Part shown: positions 1 to 8,461 of the stretch, one piece after another
Numbering within the stretch: position 1 is the stretch's first letter
How the letters are laid out: every line of letters begins with the position of its first letter
Source: AWTP1-13 sp963797005
GTDB lineage: Bacteria; Pseudomonadota; Alphaproteobacteria; Rhizobiales; Hyphomicrobiaceae
NCBI GenBank assembly: GCA_963797005.1
Contig: CAWCOF010000004.1
Span: 62,001 to 126,000, forward strand
Reading direction: 5' to 3'
Length of the DNA: 64,000 nt
Notes under the pieces: generated by a model
What the model was told of the DNA's origin: nothing
Database searches by the model: none
What the model saw: only the letters and a program-made list of their open reading frames with translations
Program-made: the position numbers and the translations under genes

Positions 1-33
1 GGCGATGGTTGTGCGCAAGGGGGAGCGCAGGGC

Positions 34-610
34 ATGGGCGCTCGAAGCGCGGTTGCAGTTGCCTTGCTCTCGGCTTTGGCGGTCGGGGGGTGTGCGTCTG
101 CGACCAAGCCCCAGATCCCGGCTGGCCCCAGCGCGCTGCAGACATCGTCGCTGGTCATGCCGCCATCTCCCGAACCCGGCAACGGGCCGCCAAGCACGAC
201 CGTGATGGCGGCGGGCACGCCGACGGAGGCTCTATGAGCTCGTTGCGCGCGGTGCCTTGGGTTGCTGGCTCGGCCCGGGCGGCCCGCTCAAGGCCTCCCA
301 CGTCTTCCACGCCCAAGCCAAGCCGCCGGCCGAGGGAGGGGCGGCCGAGATCGTCCTGCACGAGCGTGATTCAACCTACAGCGACCAGCGCGGGTCGCGC
401 GCCTTTCACGTAACGTTTGTGCGCGCTCCGGCGGGAGCGAAGGTCGAGATCACCAACATCAAGATGATGCCGACCCTTGGTGCCGCGATGGCAAAAGACG
501 TCGAAATGTGGGCAGCGGGCGGCAAGGGGTGCGAGGTGCGCATTCTCTATCCCCCGCAGCCTATTCCCGTAAGCGTCAGGGGCCGCGCCCCCGCCCCCGC
601 TAAGCCTTAA
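34..610 (+). CDS. Putative lipoprotein, apparent +1 frameshift
   Basis: The N-terminus has a lipoprotein signal peptide ending in the lipobox-like AVGGC, so the protein is probably anchored to a membrane. The first frame stops at 237. A second frame, open up to 610, continues directly with YELVARGALGCW. Removing one base near 225-231 (for example one G of GAGGCTC) joins the two frames into one protein of about 190 residues. The C-terminal part reads as a compact domain followed by a Pro/Ala-rich tail. I recognise the type as a conserved rhizobial lipoprotein of unknown function, from memory only. Confidence 0.6.
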
Positions 611-710
611 CGGGCAGAGACGTGCAGAGACCCCGCAGGGGAGCGCCCGACGGGATCAAAACGGGAGACGCGGTAGGGTTAGCAGGCCGAACGCCGGCCC
701 GCCGCGAGTC

Positions 711-989
711 TTATTCCCGGTAGTCCTGGACGCGGGTCGCCCGCAGTCCGGGCAGGCCGTAGCGATCGATCGATCGCTGCCACGACAGGAACTCGTCGAC
801 GGTCAGCTTGTAGCGCTCGCAAGCCTCCTCGAGGCTCAGGAGACCGCCACGAACGGCTGCCACCACCTCCGCTTTGCGCCGAATCACCCAGCGCTTGGTG
901 TCCTTGGGCGGTAGATCGGCCACGGTGAGCGGACTGCCGTCCGGCCCGATGACGTAGCGCACTCTTGCCCTGTACTGCTGATCGGTCAT
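711..989 (-). CDS. sciP: SciP-type CtrA inhibitor (DUF1153)
   Basis: This 92-residue protein has the full DUF1153 pattern: RYVIGPDGSPLT near the start, RWVIRRKAEVVAAV in the helix-turn-helix, and the SLEEACERYKLTVDEFLSWQ segment. In Caulobacter, SciP binds the cell-cycle regulator CtrA and stops it recruiting RNA polymerase, and the length matches that family. It is transcribed away from mnmA. The upstream region holds TTAA/CTAA half-sites resembling a CtrA box, which would fit the known CtrA control of sciP. The function here is transferred from Caulobacter. Confidence 0.9.
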   Translation of the reverse strand: MTDQQYRARVRYVIGPDGSPLTVADLPPKDTKRWVIRRKAEVVAAVRGGLLSLEEACERYKLTVDEFLSWQRSIDRYGLPGLRATRVQDYRE

Positions 990-1357
990 GATACTCGGTA
1001 CTCTTCTTCTGACCTGCGCCCGACACTAGCCTAACGCGATTAAAATCGACCTAAGTGACGGGGTAAATACTCCAAGAAGTTTTGCGCCGTTATTTGGTTA
1101 ATGCTGGTTACATTCTGGACAATTCTTAAGTTCGTTGAGTGTTTCCTCATGTCCAAGCCCCCGCTTGTCCGACGCTTGTTCCGTTCCAGCACGGTCATTG
1201 CAGAGGTCGCAAAGTTCGTGCCGCGGGGCGGGCCGCGCCGATCGGCGGGGATGCCATGCAATGGCCGGCCTTGATTGTGCCCCCTCCGGCGGCCATAGTG
1301 CCGCCGCTCGCCGGGGAACGGCACAGTGATCGTGGTGAATTTGGTATCATCGACCTA
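990..1357. promoter_or_regulatory. sciP/mnmA divergent intergenic region with CtrA-like half-sites
   Basis: This gap has no gene. At 1031-1054 it reads CTAA-N5-TTAA-N7-CTAA, that is, one TTAA-N7-CTAA close to the CtrA consensus TTAA-N7-TTAA, about 50-65 bases upstream of the sciP start. A further TTAA-N6-TTAC lies at about 1098-1111. The reading frame of mnmA is open back to an ATG at 1139, so the right end could be coding if mnmA starts further upstream than annotated. Confidence 0.4.
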
Positions 1358-2563
1358 GTGCCGGCCGTGGCTATTCCGCACTCGCGCGTGCGAGCTCCAA
1401 CTGCAGATGCAAGACGAAGGGTGGTCGTCGCCATGTCGGGCGGTGTCGACTCCTCGGTGGTGGCTGCGCTCCTCAAGGAGCAGGGGCACGAGGTCATCGG
1501 CGTCACCCTGCAGCTCTACGATCACGGCGCCGCGGTTGGCCGGCGCGGAGCCTGCTGTGCCGGGCAGGATATCCACGACGCGCGCCGCGTCGCCGACCGG
1601 CTCGGCATCCCGCATTACGTCCTGGACTATGAGCAGCGCTTCAAGGCGACCGTCATCCAGTCTTTTGCTGACAGCTATATCGCCGGCGAGACGCCCGTCC
1701 CCTGCGTCGTGTGCAACCAGCAGATCAAGTTTCACGAGCTGCTCTCGACCGTGCGCGAGCTTGAGGCGGACACGCTGGCGACCGGCCATTACATCGAGCT
1801 CCGGGCCGGCCCCGGCGGCCCCGAGCTCTACCGCGCCCGGGATGCGGAGCGCGACCAGAGCTACTTCCTGTTTGCGACCACGCGCGGCCAGCTTGCCTCC
1901 CTCATGTTTCCCCTGGGCGGCCATGCCAAGGCCGAGGTGCGGGCGCTCGCCCGCCGTTTCGCCCTGCCCGTGGCCGACAAGTCGGACAGCCAGGACATCT
2001 GCTTCGTGCCGCAGGGCCGCTACACCAATGTCATCGAGCGGCTGAAGCCCGGAGCGGCCGACGCCGGCGATATCGTCCACGTCGATGGCCGCGTGCTCGG
2101 CCGCCACAACGGCATCATCCATTACACGATCGGCCAGCGCCGGGGCCTGGGCATCCCAGGCCCCGCGCCGCTCTACGTGGTGCGTCTCGATGCGGAGCGC
2201 AGAGAGGTCGTGGTCGGTCCGCGCGGTGCTTTGCATACGCACTGCATCACCCTCAGGGACGTCAACTGGCTCGGCGACGAACCGCTTCCCGCGGCGGGCA
2301 TGTCCGTCGCCGTGCGCGTCCGATCGACGTCGACGCCGCAGCCCGGGACGGTGTTTGCATCGGCAGACGGCGCCAGGGTGCTGCTCAGCGATGGCGAATA
2401 TGGCATTGCGGCGGGCCAGGCGTGTGTGTTCTATGCCGACACGGGCGCGCGTGCGCGCGTTCTCGGCGGTGGGTGGATCGCGCGTGCCCTGACGGGGGCC
2501 GACGCCTCGGACCCTGCAGCCGAGGATGCCGAGTTGGATACCGCTGCCGAGACGGCAGGTTGA
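1358..2563 (+). CDS. mnmA: tRNA-uridine 2-sulfurtransferase MnmA
   Basis: MnmA is the cytosolic enzyme that adds sulfur to U34 of tRNA Lys, Glu and Gln, using ATP and a persulfide relay. The PP-loop SGGVDSSV is near the N-terminus. The two catalytic cysteines appear in VPCVVCNQQIKF and in DSQDICFVPQG. RRGLGIPG and the C-terminal beta-barrel follow. The frame is open from 1139, but the stretch before the PP-loop is not conserved in character. GTG 1358 or GTG 1367 gives the usual 15-30 residues before the PP-loop, so the start is uncertain. tRNA-Glu(TTC), a substrate tRNA, is at 42474. The methyltransferase gene follows 31 bases after the stop. Confidence 0.93.
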   Translation: MPAVAIPHSRVRAPTADARRRVVVAMSGGVDSSVVAALLKEQGHEVIGVTLQLYDHGAAVGRRGACCAGQDIHDARRVADRLGIPHYVLDYEQRFKATVIQSFADSYIAGETPVPCVVCNQQIKFHELLSTVRELEADTLATGHYIELRAGPGGPELYRARDAERDQSYFLFATTRGQLASLMFPLGGHAKAEVRALARRFALPVADKSDSQDICFVPQGRYTNVIERLKPGAADAGDIVHVDGRVLGRHNGIIHYTIGQRRGLGIPGPAPLYVVRLDAERREVVVGPRGALHTHCITLRDVNWLGDEPLPAAGMSVAVRVRSTSTPQPGTVFASADGARVLLSDGEYGIAAGQACVFYADTGARARVLGGGWIARALTGADASDPAAEDAELDTAAETAG

Positions 2564-2594
2564 GTGCTAGTGCGTGAGGGAGGAAGTTTGGGTC

Positions 2595-3311
2595 ATGCGA
2601 TCGACGGAGCGTTTCGAGACAGCGCGGCCACCGACATTTTTCAAGCGCCTCATGGACGGCGAGCGGGTTGCCCGCATCGACGAGGACGCCATCAAGAGCG
2701 CCTACCGCCGCTGGGCGCCGGTCTACGACAACACCTTCGGGCGGGTCGCCGCCGAAGGACGCAAGCACGCCGTCGAGGCCATTAACGGCAGCACCGGTCG
2801 CGTGCTCGAGGTCGGCGTCGGCACCGGCCTGTCGCTGCCGGCTTATGCGCGGCACCTGGAGATCGTCGGCATCGACCTGTCGCCCGAGATGCTGGAAAAG
2901 GCGCGCGAACGGGTTGCCCAGGAGCGTCTCACCAATGTCACCGCTTTGCGCGAGATGGATGCGGGCGAGCTCGACTTCGAGGACGCCGCCTTCGATACGG
3001 TCGTTGCCATGTACGTGATGACCGTGGTGCCGGATCCCGAGAAGGTCATGCGCGAGCTCTCCCGCGTGTGCCGGCCGGGCGGCGAGGTCATCCTCGTCAA
3101 TCATTTCAGCTCCGAGGAGGGCATGCGCGGCTGGGTGGAGCGGCGCATGGCGCCCTTCGCCGACATGCTGGGCTGGCGCCCGGTGTTCGACGTGGAGCGC
3201 GTGCTGGTCTGCGATGACTTGCAGCTGGTGGACAGGCGCGGGCTGAGGCCCTTCGGCCTCTTCACCATGATGCGCTTCCGCAAGGCGGTGGAGACCAAGG
3301 TCGCGGCCTGA
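2595..3311 (+). CDS. PmtA-like SAM-dependent methyltransferase (phospholipid N-methyltransferase type)
   Basis: This is a class I methyltransferase of about 238 residues. YRRWAPVYDNTFG precedes the SAM-binding motif LEVGVGTGLSLP. VGIDLSPEMLEKAR (motif post-I) and a PGGEVILVNHF segment follow. This order and the YRRWAPVYD start are those of Rhodobacter-type phosphatidylethanolamine N-methyltransferases, which make phosphatidylcholine, so that is the best guess for the substrate. ATG 2595 has AGGGAGGAAG about nine bases upstream. An in-frame GTG at 2574 lies before that ribosome site and is less likely. It probably forms an operon with mnmA. Confidence 0.8.
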   Translation: MRSTERFETARPPTFFKRLMDGERVARIDEDAIKSAYRRWAPVYDNTFGRVAAEGRKHAVEAINGSTGRVLEVGVGTGLSLPAYARHLEIVGIDLSPEMLEKARERVAQERLTNVTALREMDAGELDFEDAAFDTVVAMYVMTVVPDPEKVMRELSRVCRPGGEVILVNHFSSEEGMRGWVERRMAPFADMLGWRPVFDVERVLVCDDLQLVDRRGLRPFGLFTMMRFRKAVETKVAA

Positions 3312-3374
3312 CGCTCTGCTCGTCGACACCTTCTGATGTCTTGATGGCGGCCGCATCGCTCGGCCGCCAGTTGC

Positions 3375-4635
3375 TTAGCTTCTCCGGCCGGCGAGGAACG
3401 CCGCGATCGCCGACGCCTGCACGAGCGCTGCCGCGGCGAACAGGTAGGGTGCGGCGCCCGCATCGGCCGACAGCGGCCCTGACGTCAGCTCGCGGATGAG
3501 GCCGAAGACGGCGGGCGCAAAGGCAAATGCGCCCTGCGCGATGCCGACCATCAGCGCCACCGCCCGCTGCACGTCGTCCTTGACGAACTCGACCTGGGCG
3601 ATCAGCGGCGGCAGCGACGTGGCGTTGCCGAAGCCCACGCCGAACAGCACGACGCCTCCCAGCAGCAGTGGCAGGTTCGTGCCCGCGGCCGCCGCGAGCA
3701 GGATGGACCCCGCCAGCTGGAATGCGTAGCCGCCGCAAGCTACGAGCCGCCGGTCCGCCCCGATCGGCATGAGCCGGCCGAGGAGGGTGCGGCCGGCGAT
3801 GGCCATGGCCGTGACGAGCGCCATGGCGAGGCCGGCGCCTTGCGCGCCGAGGGCGGGCGCGAGCAGCGAGAAGAGGTGCGCCACCAGGCCGATCTGGGCA
3901 AACAGCCCGAGCGCCATGCCCGCCGACAGCGTCACGAAGCGGCGGTCTCTCCACAGCAGTGCGTCCGGGCAAAGGCACCGCCGCCCGCGACGTGACGGAG
4001 GCCGCCGGCGCGCCAGCCGCATCGCCGTCGGGTGCCAGCCCCATCTGTTGCGGCGTGCGGGCGAGGAACAGGTCGGCCAGCAGCCATACGGTGAGCACCA
4101 TGACGAGGCCGATCGCGGCGGTCGCGGCCGGGAAGCCCAGCGCGCCGATGCTCGCCACCCACAGCGGTGAGAAGATCACGCCGCCGATGCTGGCGCCGTT
4201 GTAGGCCATGCCGAGTGCCGCCGGGCGCGAGCGAATGAACCACGGCGAGACGATGGCATTGATGGCGGAGGCGCTCATCGCACCCCAGCCCAGCCCGCTC
4301 AGCGCGGCGGCGGCAAAGAGTTGCCAGGGCTCGCCCGCCGCGGCCCATCCACAGCAGCCCGCCGCCAGACAGATGGCGCCCGCCTTGGTGACGATCGCGG
4401 AGCCGCAGCGCCGGTGCAGGGAGGGCAGGTTCGCCCCGGCGATGGCACCGACGAGAAAGTGCACGGTGATGGCTGCCGAGATCAGCGCGACCGGCCAACC
4501 CCTCGTCCCCTGCACGACGCTCAGGAAGATGGGTGGCCCGTAGAAGCCCACGCCCCAGCCGAACGCCGCCAGGACCGAGGCGGCGCCGACCACGCGCCAG
4601 CCGTAGAAGGAGCCGCTCTGTGCCACCGTCGTCAT
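3375..4635 (-). CDS. MFS transporter, apparent +1 frameshift
   Basis: This is a major facilitator superfamily permease of about 420 residues with roughly twelve hydrophobic segments. It starts MTTVAQSGSFYGWRVV, which resembles the oxalate/monocarboxylate and CynX-type groups. The first half is read from 4635 down to about 3970. The second half (DALLWRDRRFVTLSAG onward) is one frame away, and removing one base at about 3963-3975 joins them. An alternative ATG is at 4647. The substrate cannot be told from the sequence. The gene converges on the pmtA-like gene and is divergent from the deacetylase. Confidence 0.75.
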
Positions 4636-4844
4636 GCGAGTGCCCATCCTGACCGTTGAGTTCTCGGCACTCTAACGAACGCGGCGGCGCGCATGCTGCG
4701 ATCGCCATCGAAGTGTGGATGGCGACGGCTGGCGCGAGAGGGATCGTGCGGGGCCGTTCCGGCGCGCAGCACACGATTGGATTTTCGGCGAGCACCGTGC
4801 GTGGCTATGATCGCGGCAGCGTCCCGTCGCCGGAGAGCATGGCC

Positions 4845-5708
4845 ATGCCCCGCCACATCGTCTGCCTCACCTTCGACTTCGACACCATGTCGGGCTTCAT
4901 CGCCCGCGGCATGACCACGCCCACGCCTCTGTCGCGCGGCGAGTTCGGCGCGCAGGCCTCTCGCCGCATCCTGGCGTTTCTCAAGGCGCGCGGGATTCCG
5001 ACGACCTGGTTCGTGCCGGGCTTCACCATCGAGAGCTACCCGAAGGAGTGCGAGGCAGTCGTCGCGGGCGGGCACGAGATCGCGCACCACAGCTGGGGGC
5101 ACATTCCGCCGGCGACCATGAGTCGCGAGGAGGAGGAGGCCGACCTCGTGCGCGCCAACGACGCGATCCAGCGCCTCACCGGCCGCAAGGCGCGCGGCTA
5201 CCGGTCGCCGGCGTGGGACCTGAGCGACAGCACCATCGACCTGCTCATCGCGCACGGGTTTGCCTACGACAGCAGCCTGATGGGCGCCGACTATGCGCCT
5301 TACCGGGCGCGGCGCGGCGATGTCGCCGAGCTCGGGCAGCCCTATCGGTTCGGCGAGGAGACGGAGCTGATCGAGATGCCGATCAGCTGGTCGCTCGACG
5401 ATCACCCGCATTTCGAGTTCATCCGCACGCCGGCGGCCATCCTTGCAAGCCTGCAGCCGGCGCGCGCGGTCATGGAGAGCTGGCTCGACGAGTTCCGCTA
5501 CATGCAGCGCGAGGTGGACTGGGGCGTGCTGACCTACACCATGCACCCCTACGTGATCGGCCGCGGCTACCGCATGCTCGCCATGGAGGACTTGGTGGCC
5601 AAGCTCGCGGGAGAGGGAGCGGTCTTCATGACCATGGAGGATGCGGCCGCCGAAGCGCGCCAGCGGTTGGCTGCGGGCGCCCGCGCGGGTGCCAGTCGCG
5701 GCACCTGA
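4845..5708 (+). CDS. Polysaccharide deacetylase family protein (NodB/PgdA-like)
   Basis: A carbohydrate esterase family 4 protein of 287 residues. The metal and catalytic Asp motif is CLTFDFDTMSG. The metal-binding histidines lie in GGHEIAHHSWGH, and the conserved Arg in GYRSPAWDLS. TMHPYVIGRGYR is the C-terminal His motif. The pattern is that of the HpPgdA-like branch, which acts on N-acyl groups of sugars or on related imide substrates. No signal peptide is seen, so it is probably cytosolic, which argues against an action on mature peptidoglycan. ATG 4845 is chosen because GGAGAG lies about eight bases upstream. The frame itself is open from 4656. Confidence 0.85.
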   Translation: MPRHIVCLTFDFDTMSGFIARGMTTPTPLSRGEFGAQASRRILAFLKARGIPTTWFVPGFTIESYPKECEAVVAGGHEIAHHSWGHIPPATMSREEEEADLVRANDAIQRLTGRKARGYRSPAWDLSDSTIDLLIAHGFAYDSSLMGADYAPYRARRGDVAELGQPYRFGEETELIEMPISWSLDDHPHFEFIRTPAAILASLQPARAVMESWLDEFRYMQREVDWGVLTYTMHPYVIGRGYRMLAMEDLVAKLAGEGAVFMTMEDAAAEARQRLAAGARAGASRGT

Positions 5709-5804
5709 AGCGGAAGAGGCAGCCAAAGGGCATGCTTGCCTTCGGGCGCCGGCGGCCGGGGGTTGCTGGAGGGCCCAAGAGCCAGTAGAAGGTCGCCGGT
5801 CGAT

Positions 5805-5881
5805 GGCGGAGTAGCTCAGCTGGTTAGAGCAGCGGAATCATAATCCGAAGGTCGCCAGTTCAAGTCTGGCCTCCGCTACCA
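5805..5881 (+). tRNA. tRNA-Met (CAT)
   Basis: The cloverleaf is complete. Acceptor GGCGGAG pairs with CTCCGCT, the D-arm is AGCTCAGCTGGTTAGAGC, and the anticodon loop reads ATCATAA with anticodon CAT. The T-loop is TTCAAGT and CCA is encoded. The form resembles alphaproteobacterial elongator tRNA-Met. A tRNA-Ile with modified CAT anticodon is the alternative but looks less likely. Confidence 0.93.
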
Positions 5882-5914
5882 ATCAAATCAGTAAATGCGG
5901 CCGCAATCTCCCCA

Positions 5915-6319
5915 ATGGGCATTGGTTCGAGACGACCTTTGGGCGCAAAGGTGCGGGCGCGTCTCCGTAGCCGTATCCTCTTGCTTGCGCTGGTGACGGT
6001 GGTCCTCGCCGGATGCGAAACCTATCCCCCGGCCGAGGACGTGGCTGCGTGCGCGGCGGGGCGCTTCGGGACCGAACGCGGCACCTTCAGTGTCCACAAG
6101 CTTCCCGGATCCTCGTTCTCCGGTGCGGACTACGCCATCATCTATGCCAAGCGCGAGCCCCCGGACAGGGCCTCGGTGATCTACAATCGAGCGCGCGGTC
6201 CGACGACGACGGATCAGACCATATCTTTTGGCAACCATGCCGAAATCCAGGGTGCTGTCCAAGCCATTAGGGACTGCGCGCAGCCGGGAAGCCCGCCGGC
6301 ACCAAAGCCCGCGCCATAG
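5915..6319 (+). CDS. Small putative lipoprotein
   Basis: A 134-residue protein with a basic N-terminus, a hydrophobic stretch and the lipobox LAGC near residue 33. A short Cys-containing domain follows (about AACAAGRFGTERG to AIRDCAQPG) and then a Pro/Ala tail. The two non-lipobox cysteines could form a disulfide in the periplasm. I do not recognise the family. It sits just after tRNA-Met and ends 34 bases before the convergent transporter gene. A start nearer the signal peptide (GTG at about 5951) is possible. Confidence 0.65.
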   Translation: MGIGSRRPLGAKVRARLRSRILLLALVTVVLAGCETYPPAEDVAACAAGRFGTERGTFSVHKLPGSSFSGADYAIIYAKREPPDRASVIYNRARGPTTTDQTISFGNHAEIQGAVQAIRDCAQPGSPPAPKPAP

Positions 6320-6352
6320 CGAAGCGTCAGGACGGCCAGCGGCTGGTGATGC

Positions 6353-8128
6353 TCACGGCGGCCAGATCCACAAGATCATCGGCAAGGCAACCGCCACGAT
6401 GACCAGCTCGAGCGGCAGCCCGACCCGCCAGTAGTCGCCGAAGCGATATCCGCCCGGCTCCATGACCAACGTGTTCGACTGATGCCCGATCGGCGTCAGG
6501 AAGGCGCAAGAGGCGCCGATCGCCACCGCCATGAGGAATGGGTCGGCGTTCACCCCGAGCCTGGACGCCACCGTCATGGCGATGGGCGCCATCAGCACCG
6601 CCGTGGCGTTGTTGTTGATGACGTCCGACAGGAACATGGTTGCGACCAGGACGAAGAACAGCACCCAGACCACGCCGAGGCCTTCCGTGAAACGCAGCAG
6701 CGTATTGGCGATCAGCGCCGTGCCGCCCGTCGTTTCCAGGCTCCAGCCGACGGGAAACATGGCGCCCAGCAGCACGATCACCGGCCAGTCGATCGCGGTA
6801 TAGACGTCGGTGGGCCGCACGATGTTGGTCGCGACATAGCACGCGGCCGCCGCGACGAAGGCGATGTGAACCGGCAGGACGTCAGCGACCACGAGACCGA
6901 TGGCGCCCGCGAAAAGGCCGCCGGCGAGCAGGAGCCGCTTCTGGTTGCCGAGGCCCAGGCTTCGTGCCGCCAGCGGCAGGCACTCCAGCCGTGCCAGGAT
7001 CTCTGGCATCTCCACGCGGGGCCCTTGCAACAGCATCACGTCGCCGGGTTGGAACCGCACGTGGCCGAGCCGCTCGTTGATGCGGCGTCCCTGGCGCGCA
7101 ATGGCAAGAACGTTGACGCCATGGATGGTGCGCAGGCGCGAGGAAATGGGCGTTCGACCGATCAGGTTCGAGCCGGGCGACACCACCACCTCGACGAGCT
7201 CGATATCCTCCGACCTGAGATCCTCCCGCTTGATCTCTTTGTCGCCGGCCAGCTTGATGCCCGCCGCATCGATCATCGACTTGAGAGCATCGGCATCGCC
7301 GCGCAAGACCAGCACGTCGCCGGCGCGCACGCGCTGCCTGCCTGCCGGCACGAGGCGCCTCTGATCGCCATGGACCAGGCCGACGATGACGACATCATCC
7401 TCCGCCAGCTCCTCCAGCTCGAAAACCGTCATGCCGACGGCCTTCGCGTCCTCCGGCACCTCGGCCTCCGTCACATAGCCGGTGATCGCGAACGCCGGGC
7501 CGGCATCCGACTTGCGGCCCTCCAGCCGCAGGAGGCGCCACCCGATCAGCACGAGGAAAGCCAGGCCGGCAACGGCCACTGCGCCGCCGACAGGCGTGAA
7601 AGCGAACATGCCGAACGGCGTCCCCGCATGCTCGGCGCGAAACGCCGCGATGATGATGTTGGGCGGCGTGCCGATCAGCGTTACGAGCCCTCCCAGCAGG
7701 GAGGCGAAGGCAAGCGGCATCAGCGATTTTGCGGGCGGATAGCCGTCGCGATAGGCATTGCGCAGCGCGACGGGAAGCATCAGCGCGAGCGCGCCGACGT
7801 TGTTCATGAACGCCGAAAGGAAGGCGATGGCAATGCACTGCGCGGCAAGCTGCGCGTCCTCGCGGCCACGCAACGGTGCAATCGCCCTGACCACCGCATC
7901 GACGAGGCCCGCGTTCTGCAGGCCTCGGCTGATGATCAGCACGGCCGCAACGGTGATGACCGCGGGGTGAGCGAAACCGTTGAAGGCGTCCTTTGCGGGC
8001 ACGAGCCCGGCGATCACGACGACGAGAAGCGCGAACGTCGCCACCACATCGTAGCGCCAGCGCCCCCACACGAACATGACAAGCGTCAGGCCGAGCACGC
8101 CGAATGCGATCGCCTGCTGGCCCGTCAT
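6353..8128 (-). CDS. SLC13-family permease with two RCK_C (TrkA-C) domains
   Basis: A 591-residue inner-membrane transporter. About five N-terminal helices contain the signature FMNNVGALALMLPVAL and GTPPNIIIAAF, typical of DASS/SLC13 anion or dicarboxylate carriers. Two cytosolic TrkA-C domains lie at about residues 215-300 and 305-385. More helices follow, with SDVINNNATAVLMAP as the second signature repeat. Proteins of this build are often annotated as sulfate or dicarboxylate permeases, but the substrate is not shown here. CAGGAGGGCGGC gives a good ribosome site before ATG 8128. Confidence 0.88.
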   Translation of the reverse strand: MTGQQAIAFGVLGLTLVMFVWGRWRYDVVATFALLVVVIAGLVPAKDAFNGFAHPAVITVAAVLIISRGLQNAGLVDAVVRAIAPLRGREDAQLAAQCIAIAFLSAFMNNVGALALMLPVALRNAYRDGYPPAKSLMPLAFASLLGGLVTLIGTPPNIIIAAFRAEHAGTPFGMFAFTPVGGAVAVAGLAFLVLIGWRLLRLEGRKSDAGPAFAITGYVTEAEVPEDAKAVGMTVFELEELAEDDVVIVGLVHGDQRRLVPAGRQRVRAGDVLVLRGDADALKSMIDAAGIKLAGDKEIKREDLRSEDIELVEVVVSPGSNLIGRTPISSRLRTIHGVNVLAIARQGRRINERLGHVRFQPGDVMLLQGPRVEMPEILARLECLPLAARSLGLGNQKRLLLAGGLFAGAIGLVVADVLPVHIAFVAAAACYVATNIVRPTDVYTAIDWPVIVLLGAMFPVGWSLETTGGTALIANTLLRFTEGLGVVWVLFFVLVATMFLSDVINNNATAVLMAPIAMTVASRLGVNADPFLMAVAIGASCAFLTPIGHQSNTLVMEPGGYRFGDYWRVGLPLELVIVAVALPMILWIWPP

Positions 8129-8461
8129 GCCGCCCTCCTGCCGTCAGCGATGTTGGCAGAAAGACGATCGCTCGGGGCGCTGCGGATCGCAAGGCAAAGC
8201 CGCAAGGATGCGGTTCGACATGCCACTTAAATCAATGCAGCCGGCCTATGCACGGATTGCTCCTAACCAAGCGTGAGCTGAAGCGTTCCCACGAATCGCG
8301 CGACCTGCGGCATTAACGACAAGCAGCGCACGCGACATGTCCAAACTGTAATCGTCTGTTCTCTCCCGAACTTTTGCCGAGCGCCTATCTCTAAGCATGG
8401 GCACCACACGGCCTTCCTGCTGCTGGTGCCGATCCATTCGCATTCTCATCGAGGAAAAGCC
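8129..8461. other. Intergenic region upstream of degP-like gene
   Basis: About 330 bases separate the divergent transporter and protease genes, so both promoters should lie here. I see no RNA gene, strong inverted repeat or recognisable regulator site. GAGGAAAA at about 8450 is the ribosome site of the protease gene. Confidence 0.4.

Noticed and set aside
1139..1357. N-terminal extension of MnmA from ATG 1139
   Set aside because: The 73 extra residues are Pro/Arg/Ala-rich without conservation in character, and the family normally begins shortly before the PP-loop. It was kept only as a note.
6482..8230. Open frame of about 580 codons antisense to the SLC13 transporter
   Set aside because: The composition is that of a reverse-frame shadow, and the minus strand has clear transporter motifs.
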